Source of the DNA: a virus | Direction: 5' to 3' (one strand) | Length of the DNA stretch: 40,149 bases | IMG/VR virus record: IMGVR_UViG_3300005337_000032 | Location: 1-40,149 of that record | In this document: positions 9,004-18,241 of the stretch, in pieces | Layout: the number at the start of each line of letters is the position of its first letter | Numbering within the stretch: the stretch's first letter is position 1 | Made by a program: the position numbers and the translations under genes | The notes under the pieces: generated by a model | Told to the model about the DNA's origin: nothing | Seen by the model: the letters and a program-made list of their open reading frames with translations, nothing else | The model's database searches: none

Positions 9004-9300
9004 GTGACCGTCGTGCGGCTGCTGGACGTCCGGCTGGACTCCGCCGGGCTGTCCGCGATCCTGTCCGGCCCCGAGGTCCGCGGGCTCGTCCTGGACGCCG
9101 CCAACCGCGTCGCGTCCAGCGCTCGTGCCGGCGTGGGTCGGACCGGGCGGGTCACCGTCGAGACGTACGTGGCGCGCGGCGGACGGATGCTCGGCAGCCG
9201 CGTCGCCGCCGCGGTCGTCGTGGTCGGGTCCGGGATGGAAGCCAAGTACGGGGTGCTCGCACAGGGCGCTGCCGCAGCAGGGCTACAGGTCCACCGGTGA
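9004..9300 (+). CDS. neck / tail-completion protein (HK97 gp10-like)
   Basis: A 98-aa protein with an amphipathic helix (VRGLVLDAANRVASSARAGV), a basic beta part, and an ending in GSGMEAKYGVLAQGAAAAGL; a C-terminal alanine-rich helix of this sort is typical of short tail-completion proteins. GTG start one base after the previous stop. It overlaps the tail terminator by 4 bp. Function is inferred mainly from position between stopper and terminator. Confidence 0.7.
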   Translation: MTVVRLLDVRLDSAGLSAILSGPEVRGLVLDAANRVASSARAGVGRTGRVTVETYVARGGRMLGSRVAAAVVVVGSGMEAKYGVLAQGAAAAGLQVHR

Positions 9301-9722
9301 ACAAGCCGCTGGTGTTGTACGGCGACGCACAGGCGTCCGCCGCGGACTACCTGCGCGTCGCGCTCGCCGGCCGGCCGGAGCCGTACACCGACGGCGTCAC
9401 CGTCGGCACCCGCATCCCCGCCAGCCGCGACCTGGACACGCCGGCGCTCCCGTACGTGATGGTCGTGCAAGACGGGCCAGGCCAGGTGCGTGGCCTGGCG
9501 CTGACGGTCGTCACGCTGCGCTCGACGACCTGGGCGTCCAACGAGGACGTCGCCTACGACCTCGCGCAGATGTGCCACGGGCTGCTGCTGCTGCACTCCG
9601 GCACGGTCATCCGATCCACCTTGCCGCTGCTGTCCGTCTACCCGGCGGTCGACCCGGACACCGGGGAGCCCATCGCGTCGTTCTCGATCACCGCGAACCT
9701 GCGCGCGGTCGTCACGGTCTGA
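9297..9722 (+). CDS. tail terminator protein
   Basis: A 141-aa alpha/beta protein: a helix (ASAADYLRVALAGR), a long strand segment (ALPYVMVVQDGPG followed by LTVVTLRSTTWASNEDVAYDLAQMCHGLLLL) and a final strand SFSITANLRAVVTV. This matches the lambda gpU-type terminator that caps the tail tube and joins it to the neck. It directly precedes the major tail protein, as expected. Confidence 0.8.
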   Translation: MNKPLVLYGDAQASAADYLRVALAGRPEPYTDGVTVGTRIPASRDLDTPALPYVMVVQDGPGQVRGLALTVVTLRSTTWASNEDVAYDLAQMCHGLLLLHSGTVIRSTLPLLSVYPAVDPDTGEPIASFSITANLRAVVTV

Positions 9723-9769
9723 CCCCCACCCGCATCACCATCCACACCCACCGAAAGGGGCACCCCGAC

Positions 9770-10399
9770 ATGGCCGGGAACCCGGACAACGCAGCATTGT
9801 GGGCCGAGGCCGACGTCTATGTCGCTCCTCTCGGCACCGCCGCACCCACCGACGGAAGCGCGGTCTTCCCCGTCGGCTGGGTCGCCGTCGGACTGCTCGA
9901 CGGCGACGACGGCTTCACCACCACCCGCGACCAGGACACCAACGACCTGTACGCGTGGGGCGGCATCCTGGTCCGCACCTCCCGCGCGCACTTCAAGTTG
10001 ACGAAGGGCTTCTCCGTCCTGGAGGACAACGTCACGACCCGCAGCCTCATCTGGCCCGGGTCGACCGCGGGCACCATCGTGGTGCCGCGCCCGGAGTCGG
10101 TCCTGCTCGCCTTCGAGACCCGGGAGCCGGGCACCGGGAAGGTCCACCGGCTGATCACCGCGAACAGCGCACAGGTCGACGTGGACGGCGACGTCACCGA
10201 GAACGAGACGGACCTGACCAAGTACGCGCTGGTCGCGACCATCTTCCCGACCGGCGACGGCACCCTGTTCACCGAGCAGGTCGTTCCCCCCGCCGCTGGC
10301 GGCGGTGCCCTCGCGGCCCCGCAGGACGAGGCGGTCACGGACGCGGTCGTCGTGGACGAGCCGGCCCCGGCCGTCAAGGGCGAGCGCGTCTCGGCCTGA
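9770..10399 (+). CDS. major tail (tube) protein
   Basis: A 209-aa protein with a strong ribosome site (GAAAGGGG) before ATG 9770. It reads as a siphophage tube subunit: N-terminal WAEADVYVAPLGT, a VGLLDGDDGFTTTRDQDT segment, then FKLTKGFSVLEDN and a beta-rich core. The last about 40 residues are Ala/Val/Glu-rich and look like an exposed extension. Hexamers would stack around the tape measure to form the tail tube. Confidence 0.88.
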   Translation: MAGNPDNAALWAEADVYVAPLGTAAPTDGSAVFPVGWVAVGLLDGDDGFTTTRDQDTNDLYAWGGILVRTSRAHFKLTKGFSVLEDNVTTRSLIWPGSTAGTIVVPRPESVLLAFETREPGTGKVHRLITANSAQVDVDGDVTENETDLTKYALVATIFPTGDGTLFTEQVVPPAAGGGALAAPQDEAVTDAVVVDEPAPAVKGERVSA

Positions 10400-10483
10400 C
10401 CGCACTCCTCGGCGGGCGGCTCCGCGGTGTGAACCGCCCGCCGAGGTCCACACCGCGCACACCGCAGAACCCGGGGAACCCCG

Positions 10484-10753
10484 ATGCCGACCGTGCCCGC
10501 GTTCACCAGAGAGCAGGTCGAGGTCAAGGCCCGCGAGATGGGCCTGGCCGACGGTGAGGGTGACCTCGCCGACCAGGCGATGCGCGTCGCGCATCACGCA
10601 CTGGCGACCGAGTTCATCGATTCGCTTCGACCGACGGTCACCGTCGGGACGACCCACGACCTGACGGTCACCGTCGAGGTCGCCCTGGACGGGCTCGTCG
10701 TCGGCGCGTCCGTCACCCACGTACCACTCTCGGAAGGACCCACACCGCGATGA
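10484..10753 (+). CDS. small tail-region protein (unknown)
   Basis: An 89-aa protein starting with a basic/acidic helix (FTREQVEVKAREMGLADGEG), followed by a beta segment (VTVGTTHDLTVTVEVALDGLVVG). No family recognised. It lies between tube protein and tail assembly chaperone and overlaps the latter by 4 bp, so it is almost certainly co-translated. A role in tail assembly is a guess from position. Confidence 0.7.
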   Translation: MPTVPAFTREQVEVKAREMGLADGEGDLADQAMRVAHHALATEFIDSLRPTVTVGTTHDLTVTVEVALDGLVVGASVTHVPLSEGPTPR

Positions 10754-11064
10754 GCACCACCACGGACAAGCCAGTCGTCGACCTCAACCTGGACAGCCTC
10801 GCCAAGGAGGCGCACTCCGAGCCGTACCACGTCGTCCTCGGCGGGAAGCGGTTCGTGCTCGTGCACGCCGGCGTCCTGGACGCCTTCGAGTTGTTCGACG
10901 CGATGAGCAAGCCGGAGCCGCACGCGACCCTCGCCGTGCTCGGGCTCGCGCTCGGCAAGGACGGCATGGTCGCCCTGCGCGGCGCGCACCCGTCGTTCGA
11001 GCAGATGCAGGCGACGATCAAGGGCTACTTCGCGCACTCGGGCCTGGCCGTCCCGGAAGACTGA
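10750..11064 (+). CDS. tail assembly chaperone, short form (gpG-like)
   Basis: A 104-aa protein (VVDLNLDSLAKEAHSEPYHV, then VLGGKRFVLVHAGVLDAFELFD) of the size and position of lambda gpG analogues. A second ORF in the -1 frame overlaps its 3' end and continues to 11438, the usual layout for a programmed -1 frameshift giving a G-T fusion that chaperones the tape measure. The ATG overlaps the preceding stop. Confidence 0.82.
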   Translation: MSTTTDKPVVDLNLDSLAKEAHSEPYHVVLGGKRFVLVHAGVLDAFELFDAMSKPEPHATLAVLGLALGKDGMVALRGAHPSFEQMQATIKGYFAHSGLAVPED

Positions 11065-11438
11065 GCCTGCCCGGGAGGCGGACGGCGGCCACGCTGCGCC
11101 GCTACCCGAGGCAGGTGCGCGCGGACGTACGCCGCTTCTACCACACCGACCTGCTCACCCTGTCCGCCCCGGAGATCGTGGCGCTGGTCAACGACCTGAT
11201 GTCGCTGGACTCCTCGACGGCCCGTGCGGTCAACCACGGCCCGGTCTGGCAGGCCGAGCACTACCTCGCGGCGGACCTCTGGGGCGCGTTCACCGGCAAG
11301 GCCCACCCCGCTCGACCGTCCAAGTCCGGCGTGCGGATCGCCCGCGAGCAGGACCCGCGCTTCCTCGCGGCACGGGAACGCGCACGGGCTCGCGCCCGGC
11401 AGCGTGCCCGAGACATCGACGCCGGTGTGATCACCTGA
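11043..11438 (+). CDS. tail assembly chaperone extension (gpT-like, made by -1 frameshift)
   Basis: The -1 frame relative to the short chaperone is open through its stop and reads LRRYPRQVRADVRRFYHTDL, then LTLSAPEIVALVNDLM and WQAEHYLAADLWGAF, ending in a strongly basic Arg/Ala tail. No good ribosome site precedes the first in-frame GTG at 11115, so production as a fusion is more likely than independent initiation. The start given here is the frame entry near the presumed slip site, not a start codon. The fused tail would bind the tape measure. Confidence 0.75.
   Translation, partial: PGRPGRLSLPGRRTAATLRRYPRQVRADVRRFYHTDLLTLSAPEIVALVNDLMSLDSSTARAVNHGPVWQAEHYLAADLWGAFTGKAHPARPSKSGVRIAREQDPRFLAARERARARARQRARDIDAGVIT
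11051..11060 (+). promoter_or_regulatory. candidate -1 frameshift site
   Basis: Near the end of the short chaperone the reading-frame codons are gtc-ccg-gaa, giving heptamer C-CCG-GAA at 11052-11058. The P-site proline codon can re-pair after a -1 slip (CCG to CCC); the A-site codon cannot do so cleanly. This is the best candidate I could find by eye; no canonical X-XXY-YYZ heptamer is present in the last 80 bases. Confidence 0.35.
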
Positions 11439-11445
11439 GCCGGGG

Positions 11446-14400
11446 GTGAGCGTGCAGACCGCAGGCTACGCCGCCCTACAGATCGTCCCCACGATGAAGG
11501 GCGCACGGGCCGCCCTCACCACGGAGATGACCGGCGCGCTCGGCGGTGCCGAGCAGGCCGCATCCCGGGCAGGCGACAGCGCCGGCTCCGGGTTCGCCTC
11601 CGGGTTCGCCGGTGCGCTGGGCACCGTCGGGAAGGTCGCCGGCGCGGCACTGCTCGCCGGCGCAGCCGCGGTCGGCGCGTTCGGCATCGCCGCGGTCAAG
11701 GCAGGCATCGACTTCAACACCCTCGGGCAGACGTCCCGGGCGGCGCTGACCACGCTGCTCGGCTCCGCCGAGGCTGCCAACGCCCAGATGAACGCGCTGG
11801 ACGACTTCGCCCGGAAGTCGCCGTTCGCCAAGCAGGTGTTCATCTCCGCCCAGCAGCAGTTGATCGGCTTCGGCGTCGCCGCCGAGGACGTGCTGCCCAC
11901 GCTCGACGCGATCCAGAACGCGGTGGCCGCGACCGGCGGGTCCAGCGAGCAGATCGGTGAGATCACCGGCGTCCTGGCGCAGATCAGTTCCGCCGGGAAG
12001 ATCACCGGCACCGACCTGATGCAGTTGGCGAGCCGAGGCATCGACGCCGCCACCCTGATCGGCGACCAGTTGGGCAAGACCGGTCCGCAGATCAAGACCA
12101 TGATCACCAAGGGCACCCTGGACTCCGAGGTCGCCCTGGACGCACTGACGTCCGGGATGGCCGCCAAGTTCGAGGGTGCCGCCGCCGGGGTGAAGAACAC
12201 CTGGACCGGTGCGATGGACCGGGTCAAGGGCGCGATGCGCGACGTGGGGTCCGCCCTGGTCGAGCCGTTCATCTCCAAGGCCGGCGGCGGGTACGCGGTG
12301 ACCTGGGCGAACCAGGTCGCTGACCTGATGCGCCGGCTCATCCCCGTCATCGAGCCGCTGGCGGTGGCGTTCGCGGACAAGATCGCGCCTGCCATCACGA
12401 AGGCGTTCGACGCGGTGAACCTGCTGTTCGACCGGTTCGCGTCCGTCGACCCGACGGCCCTCGCAGGCGGCCTCGGGGACGGTCTGTCCGGGCTGGCACC
12501 GATCCTCGCGGGGCTCACCGGCGCGATCCCCGGGGTGCTGTCGAACATCCCGATCATCGGGGACGCGTTCGAGGGCGTCAGCGGTCCGATGGGTGTGGTC
12601 ATCGGGCTGTTCACCGCCATGATCGCCGCGTCGCCGGAACTGCGGTCCGCGCTGGGTGACGTGTTCTCCGCGCTGAGCAACGCCGTCCAGTCGCTGAAGC
12701 CCGTCTTCGACGTCCTGATCGGTGCCGTGTCCCAGGCGCTCGGCGCGCTCGGCGGCGCGCTCGCCAGCAGCATCGGCGCGATCCTGCCGCCGCTCGCCGT
12801 CGCGGTGCAGGCCGCGCTGCCCGCCCTGACGAGCCTGGCGAACGTCGTCGGCGTGGCGCTGGTCGGCGCGGTGGAGGCGCTGGCCCCCGTGTTCGTGGGG
12901 CTCGCCACGGCCCTCGCGGGCAGCATCGGATCGCTGATCCCTGCGCTCATCCCCATCTTCGCCTCGCTGGTCACCGTCGTCGCGCAACTCGTCCCGATGG
13001 TCTCCGGGCTCGCGGGGACCCTCGGGACCGCGCTGCTCGACGCGGTCGCGTCCCTCGCACCGGTGTTCGTCTCGCTGCTCACCACGCTGGTGTCGACCGC
13101 GTCCGCTCTGCTCCCGGTGCTGCTGCCGATCTTCGAGTCGCTGGTCGCACTGCTCCCCAGCCTGGTGCCTCTGTTCGCCTCACTGGCCGGGGTGCTCGGG
13201 CAGGCCCTGCTGACGGCCGTCACCACGCTGGCCCCGGCGGTCGTCCAGGTCGCGGCGGCGCTCGGCCCGACCCTGGTGCCCGTGCTCGCCTCGCTGGTCG
13301 CGAGCATCGGGGAAGTGCTCCCGATGCTGCTGCCGCTCATCCCGGCGTTCCTGGACGCGGCTCTCGCCATCCTCCCGCTGGTGCCGATGCTTGCGAACCT
13401 GGCGGCGAGCCTCATCACGTTCGTGACGCCACTGGTCACCTCGAAGGAGGCCGTGCTCGCGCTGGTCGCCGCGTACGTGGTGTGGAAGTCGGTGCAGGCC
13501 GGCATCGCCATCGCCGGGATGATCACGCAACTGTGGACCCAGACCACCGCCGTGTACGCGTCGACCACGGCGTGGATCGCCAACACCTCCGCGATGCTCG
13601 CCAGCAAGGCGCAGACGGTGATCCTGTCCGCGATGTACGCGAAGGACTTCCTGATCTCGCTGGCGCGGTCCACCGGCGCGGTCGTCGCTCAGACCGCCGC
13701 GTGGCTCGTGCAGCAGGGTGCGCTGATCGCGTTGAAGGTCGCGATCCTGGCTCAACTCGCCGTCCAGAACGCGGTCAAGGTCGCGACCACCCTGTGGACG
13801 GCTGCCCAGTGGTTGCTCAACGCAGCCCTCCTCGCCAACCCCATCGTGCTGATCGTGGCCGGGATCATCCTGCTCATCGGCGTCATCGTCCTGATCGCCA
13901 CCAAGACGACCTGGTTCCAGGACATCTGGACCGCGGTGTGGGACTGGATCAAGGGCGCGGCCGAGGCGGTCGTCTCCTGGTTCACCGACACGCTGGTGCC
14001 CTGGTTCGGCTCGGTGTGGGAGTCGATCAGCACCGCGGTGGAGACAGCGTGGAACGGGATCGTCGCGTGGGTGACGAGCGTCTGGCAGGGCATCGTCGAC
14101 TTCGCGATGGCGGTGTTCGGGGCCTACGTCGGCTTCTGGACGGGCATCTGGAACGCGGTCCGCGACGCGGTCATGACGGTGTGGAACGGCATCGTCGACT
14201 GGATCAAGGGCATCCCCGAGCGGTTCATGGCGGGCCTCGCCATGCTCGGGAACCTGGCGTCCACCATCGGCGGCTGGGTCAGCGACGCGTACAACGCCGC
14301 CGTCGGCAAGTTCAACGAGATGGTCGACTACGTCAAGGGCCTGCCCGGGTCGATCATGACCGGGCTCGGTGACCTGTCCCGGACGCTCCTGTCCGTCGGC

Positions 14401-14916
14401 GAAGACCTGATCCAGGGCCTAATCGACGGCGTCGGGAACATGGCGAAGGCCGTCACCGACAAGGCCATGGGCGTCGTCAACGGCGCGGTCGACGCCGTGA
14501 AGAACTTCCTCGGCATCTCCTCGCCGTCGACCCTGTTCGCCGAGATCGGCACCAACATGATCTCCGGCATGGTCATCGGCGTCGCCGGCATGGCGACCGA
14601 GGCCGCCGGCGCGGTCGTCGGTGTGGCCGAGGCGATGGCGGACGCCGCCGCCGCCTCGACGGTCAGCATCCCGGTCACCGCAACCGCCCAGACGGTGAGC
14701 GCCCCGCTGGCGGTGTCCGGGTACGGGATGGCCGACCCCAACTCGAACCCGATGATGGGCACCTCGGTTGCCACCCAGGGCCTGCCCGGCACGATCACCC
14801 TGCTCGACGCCGACGGTTCGATCCTGACCCGCGCTCGGGTCGTCGCCGACGGTGCGCTCGCCGAGCAGAGCCGGGCGACCAGCGCGACACGGCAGACCGC
14901 CGGGAGGTCGTACTGA
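11446..14916 (+). CDS. tape measure protein
   Basis: A 1156-aa protein, the longest in the window. The N-terminus has an amphipathic/coiled region and a hydrophobic stretch (about 58-86), then the tape-measure N-terminal motif (FNTLGQTSRAALTTLLGSAE, FARKSPFAKQVFISAQQQL). Residues 464-637 consist of three 58-residue repeats rich in Leu, Val, Pro and Ala. The region around 690-870 has several hydrophobic helices and Trp-rich repeats (WTAVWDWIKG, WESISTAVETAWNG). It sets tail length and probably enters the cell envelope during injection. GTG start after a GGGGG ribosome site. Confidence 0.95.
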   Translation: MSVQTAGYAALQIVPTMKGARAALTTEMTGALGGAEQAASRAGDSAGSGFASGFAGALGTVGKVAGAALLAGAAAVGAFGIAAVKAGIDFNTLGQTSRAALTTLLGSAEAANAQMNALDDFARKSPFAKQVFISAQQQLIGFGVAAEDVLPTLDAIQNAVAATGGSSEQIGEITGVLAQISSAGKITGTDLMQLASRGIDAATLIGDQLGKTGPQIKTMITKGTLDSEVALDALTSGMAAKFEGAAAGVKNTWTGAMDRVKGAMRDVGSALVEPFISKAGGGYAVTWANQVADLMRRLIPVIEPLAVAFADKIAPAITKAFDAVNLLFDRFASVDPTALAGGLGDGLSGLAPILAGLTGAIPGVLSNIPIIGDAFEGVSGPMGVVIGLFTAMIAASPELRSALGDVFSALSNAVQSLKPVFDVLIGAVSQALGALGGALASSIGAILPPLAVAVQAALPALTSLANVVGVALVGAVEALAPVFVGLATALAGSIGSLIPALIPIFASLVTVVAQLVPMVSGLAGTLGTALLDAVASLAPVFVSLLTTLVSTASALLPVLLPIFESLVALLPSLVPLFASLAGVLGQALLTAVTTLAPAVVQVAAALGPTLVPVLASLVASIGEVLPMLLPLIPAFLDAALAILPLVPMLANLAASLITFVTPLVTSKEAVLALVAAYVVWKSVQAGIAIAGMITQLWTQTTAVYASTTAWIANTSAMLASKAQTVILSAMYAKDFLISLARSTGAVVAQTAAWLVQQGALIALKVAILAQLAVQNAVKVATTLWTAAQWLLNAALLANPIVLIVAGIILLIGVIVLIATKTTWFQDIWTAVWDWIKGAAEAVVSWFTDTLVPWFGSVWESISTAVETAWNGIVAWVTSVWQGIVDFAMAVFGAYVGFWTGIWNAVRDAVMTVWNGIVDWIKGIPERFMAGLAMLGNLASTIGGWVSDAYNAAVGKFNEMVDYVKGLPGSIMTGLGDLSRTLLSVGEDLIQGLIDGVGNMAKAVTDKAMGVVNGAVDAVKNFLGISSPSTLFAEIGTNMISGMVIGVAGMATEAAGAVVGVAEAMADAAAASTVSIPVTATAQTVSAPLAVSGYGMADPNSNPMMGTSVATQGLPGTITLLDADGSILTRARVVADGALAEQSRATSATRQTAGRSY
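12835..13356 (+). repeat. three tandem 174-bp (58-residue) repeats in the tape measure gene
   Basis: Units at 12835-13008, 13009-13182 and 13183-13356. Each begins with a Leu-Ala-x-x-x-Gly-x-Ala-Leu pattern (LANVVGVALV, LAGTLGTALL, LAGVLGQALL) and has LAPVFV or LAPAVV about 15 residues on. Spacing is exactly 174 bp with no gaps. The DNA has drifted, so this is an old duplication kept for protein structure. Confidence 0.85.
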
Positions 14917-15758
14917 TGGCCGGGATCGCCGTCGAGGCACTGCCGAACGAGGTGCCACCCCAGGTCGGGATCACGATCACGGGACTCGACCCCGGCGCGC
15001 CGTCGACCATCCGGGTGGACGTCTCCTGGGACGGCGTGACGTGGACCTCGGTGCGCGGCGCGTTGTCGCTGACGGTGACCGGGGACGTGTTCCTGCGCGA
15101 CCACGTCCCACCGCTCAACGTGCAAGCCGCCTACCGGCTGACGGTGCTCGCCGGCACGACCATCCCGGACACGCTCTCGGCGTCGACCCTGGTGCCCTCG
15201 TCGACGATGTGGGTGCAGAACCCGCTGTCGCCGCACGACGCGTTCCCGGTCGTGATCGGTGCGCTCCCGTCCGACGGCCGGGTCGGGCTGCTCGACCCGG
15301 CGCTGGGCTCCGCGTCCTGGCAGCAGCACACCGACACCGCCGTGCCGGAGGGTGCCTCGCTGCCTGTCGCGTCGGTCTCGACGCGGCTGCGCGCGGCGGA
15401 CGTCGTCCTCACCCTCGGGTACATCCAGAGCGTGCACGACGGCACGGTGCGCAACCTGCTGATGTCGACCGGCCCGGTGGTGATCCGGGGACTGCCGGTG
15501 CGCTACCTGCTCGACGACGTCGCGCACGTCGTCCTGGGCGACCTGACGGAGACCAGGCTCGACTACGGCAACCGGCAGATCACCACCTGGGCTCTGACGG
15601 CCCGCTCCGTGCGTGCGTCCGCTCAGGCCATCGCGGTGCCGTGGTGGACCTACCAGGCGGTCGTCGCGCTGTGGGCACCCAGCACCTACGACCAGGTCAA
15701 GGCAGCCCGCCCGGGTGCGACGTACCTCGACTGGCAGCGCGACCCCCGGGTGCCATAG
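14916..15758 (+). CDS. distal tail protein (Dit-like minor tail protein)
   Basis: A 280-aa protein whose ATG overlaps the tape measure stop by one base. It is beta-rich and contains Dit-like features such as PVVIRGLPVRYLLDDVAHVV followed by LGDLTETRLDYGNRQITTWAL and a final WWTYQAVVALWAPSTYDQV. Dit hexamers form the hub joining the tube to the tail tip. First of the tail-tip genes. Confidence 0.8.
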   Translation: MAGIAVEALPNEVPPQVGITITGLDPGAPSTIRVDVSWDGVTWTSVRGALSLTVTGDVFLRDHVPPLNVQAAYRLTVLAGTTIPDTLSASTLVPSSTMWVQNPLSPHDAFPVVIGALPSDGRVGLLDPALGSASWQQHTDTAVPEGASLPVASVSTRLRAADVVLTLGYIQSVHDGTVRNLLMSTGPVVIRGLPVRYLLDDVAHVVLGDLTETRLDYGNRQITTWALTARSVRASAQAIAVPWWTYQAVVALWAPSTYDQVKAARPGATYLDWQRDPRVP

Positions 15759-15760
15759 CC

Positions 15761-18241
15761 GTGCGCCTGACGTCCGCGCTGTTCGACTCGGAGGTCACCG
15801 GCACCACCTTCGGGGACCGCCTCGAAGTCAACGCGTGGCGCGGCGGCGTGCTGCTCGCCGGGAACCTGCCGATCACCGGGTGGTCGCTCGGGTGGGACGC
15901 CGACCGCCAGGTGCAAGGGCAGGCGTCGTTCACCGTCGCGGACCCGGACGGCGACCTCGCGCCGTGGGGCCTGGCCGACGCGCTCGGCCCCGGCGGCTCG
16001 CGGCTCCAGGCGACGTGGGTGTCCGGGCTGACCGGCACGCGCGTCCCGCTCGGCTGGTGGCGCATCCGCAAGGCCGACCCGCACGAGTCGTGGCTGCTGA
16101 CCCGGGTGCCGTCGACGAGCACCGCGCCAGGACCGGTGACCGCCATCAACCTGATCACCAACCCGAGCATGGAGACGGCCGGGGTCGCGAACAGCCAGAC
16201 GGTCCGCACCAACCTGTGCCTGACCCCTCGGGTCGCCGTCGGCACCACCGGCTGGACCTGGGCGGCAGGCGTCAGCGAGGTTGGCACCACCACCCAGATC
16301 ACCGGCGCAGTCGACGGCCCGACGCTGCCGGACGGCTCGGTCTGCTCGACGTACATGCGCCGCAGCATCACGACCGCCAAGACGAACAGTTCCACGGGCT
16401 GGCAGATCGCCGGTGCCTCCGTGCTGCCGACGGTCATCACAGCAGGGGACCTGTACACGGCGTCGCTGTGGGTCCGCTCGTCGGTGGCGACGACACTCAG
16501 CGGCTTCCGGCTGCAAGGTCGCAACGGCTCGACGTCCGTGGGTTTCGCGGACGCCCTCACCATCCCACTGGCCGCGAACGTGTGGACGCTGCTCTCGGTG
16601 ACGACGACCGCTGCGACGCTCACCGGTGCTGGAGACAACCTCCTGGTCTGGCCGTACCAGACGGCCGCGGTCGTCCAGCCCGCCGGTTCCACGATGGACG
16701 CCACCGCCCTCATCGTGGAGGAGGCCCCCCTCGCCCGCCCCTACTTCGACGGGGCGATGACCTCGGCCGACCCGGACCTCGCGAACGCGTGGACCGGCAC
16801 CGCCCACGCCTCGACGTCCGCCGCACGCAGCACCCCGCCGACCATCGTCACCGGCTCGACCGCGTCCACCCCCCGCTCGTCGCAGTGGGCGGCCAGCGGC
16901 ACCCGCTCGGTGCGGATCGTCGCCAGCCCTGCCGCCAACACCGGTGCCGCGTCCACGACCACGTTCGCCTACGTCGGCGGTGCGGCGACCACCGGGATGA
17001 ACGCGGGGATGCTCGCCGGGCACACCTACACCGTGGTGGCGACGTGCAGGCTCAGCGGCGCGCAGGTCGGCACGCTGAACGCGCTCGCCCGACGCATCGT
17101 GGTCGTGCACAACAACGCGAACGGGTCGAACGGCGCAACCACGCTCTCCTCGGACGCCGCGCCGAACGCCGCCGGGATCACCCAACTGCGGTTCACGTTC
17201 ACGCTCCCCGCCGACTCGGTGTGGGCACAGGTGCGGCTGTACAACGGCGCGACCGCCGGCAACGGCGACGTCTGGTGGGACAACGTGCTCCTGGTCGACG
17301 GCACGTACACCGGCGCGTACTTCGACGGTTCGACCGTGAAGCCCGGCGCAACGTACGCCTGGACCGGAACGGCACACGCGTCGACGTCGACGTCCGCCCC
17401 GGTGGTGACGACGACCGTCCAGAGCATCCGGCGGCTGTCCGGCGGCGGGTCCGTCGAGGTGTCCGCCGACGAGGAGACCGCGACCGTCGAGATGGCGCGG
17501 CTCGACGGCGAGGTGCCCAGCACAGCGACGTGCCTCGCGGAGGTGCGTCGGCTGCTCGCCGAGATCGCGAACGTGACCGTCCTGGCTGGGGTCACGGACG
17601 GGCCGCTGCCGTCCGGGTGGACGTACTCCGACTCGCGCATCGACGCCGTGGAGGACTTGCTCGCGTGCATCAACGCCACCCACCGGATGGGCGGGGACGG
17701 GTCCCTCGAAGTCGTCCCCGTCGAGGGTGTCGGGCCGGTGTGGACGCTCGCCGGCGGTGACGCCGGGGTGCTGATCTCCACGGTCCGCTCCCTGGACGAC
17801 GCCGGCGTCTACAACGGCGTGACGTCCACCGGGGAGACCGCGGCCGGGCAACCGCTCGTGGAGCGCGCGTACCTGACCGGCGGCCCGCTGACGTGGGGTG
17901 GACCGTTCGGGAAGGTCCCGATGTTCCACCGCGCCATCGCCCAGACCCAGCCCGGGGTGTACGCCGACGCCCAGACGACGCTCGCGCGGCGACGCACCTC
18001 CGGCGAGGTCGACCTTGCGGTGACGTGCCTGGCGCACCCCGGTCTGCAGGTCAACGACCGGGTCACCGTGCTCGCCGCGACGACCGGTGCGGACGAACCC
18101 ATCGAAGGCCGGGTGGTCGGCATGTCGCTGGGGTCGGCGTCGTCGCAGTCGGGCACCACCCCGGCCAAGTCGATGGCGCTGAAGGTGCGGGTGTCCGCGG
18201 ACACGCTCGACGCCATCGCCACCCGGGTGCACCGTGGCTGA
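15761..18241 (+). CDS. tail-tip hub protein with two inserted carbohydrate-binding-like modules
   Basis: An 826-aa protein. Residues about 1-125 and 550-826 look like parts of a Tal-type tail hub (GNLPITGWSLGWDADRQVQG near the start; SDSRIDAVEDLLACINATHR later). Between them lie two jelly-roll-like modules, about 128-355 and 356-548, each with an N-P-S-M-E or similar entry, Trp-rich strands, and a matching end (YFDG at 328 and 520, then AWTGTAHASTS). Such modules in tail tips usually bind host cell-wall sugars. GTG start two bases after the Dit stop. Confidence 0.82.
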   Translation: MRLTSALFDSEVTGTTFGDRLEVNAWRGGVLLAGNLPITGWSLGWDADRQVQGQASFTVADPDGDLAPWGLADALGPGGSRLQATWVSGLTGTRVPLGWWRIRKADPHESWLLTRVPSTSTAPGPVTAINLITNPSMETAGVANSQTVRTNLCLTPRVAVGTTGWTWAAGVSEVGTTTQITGAVDGPTLPDGSVCSTYMRRSITTAKTNSSTGWQIAGASVLPTVITAGDLYTASLWVRSSVATTLSGFRLQGRNGSTSVGFADALTIPLAANVWTLLSVTTTAATLTGAGDNLLVWPYQTAAVVQPAGSTMDATALIVEEAPLARPYFDGAMTSADPDLANAWTGTAHASTSAARSTPPTIVTGSTASTPRSSQWAASGTRSVRIVASPAANTGAASTTTFAYVGGAATTGMNAGMLAGHTYTVVATCRLSGAQVGTLNALARRIVVVHNNANGSNGATTLSSDAAPNAAGITQLRFTFTLPADSVWAQVRLYNGATAGNGDVWWDNVLLVDGTYTGAYFDGSTVKPGATYAWTGTAHASTSTSAPVVTTTVQSIRRLSGGGSVEVSADEETATVEMARLDGEVPSTATCLAEVRRLLAEIANVTVLAGVTDGPLPSGWTYSDSRIDAVEDLLACINATHRMGGDGSLEVVPVEGVGPVWTLAGGDAGVLISTVRSLDDAGVYNGVTSTGETAAGQPLVERAYLTGGPLTWGGPFGKVPMFHRAIAQTQPGVYADAQTTLARRRTSGEVDLAVTCLAHPGLQVNDRVTVLAATTGADEPIEGRVVGMSLGSASSQSGTTPAKSMALKVRVSADTLDAIATRVHRG

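Noticed and set aside
11466-13673. Reverse-strand open frame of 735 codons opposite the tape measure
   Set aside because: Ser/Ala/Thr-rich composition without domains; a GC-driven shadow of the tape measure frame.
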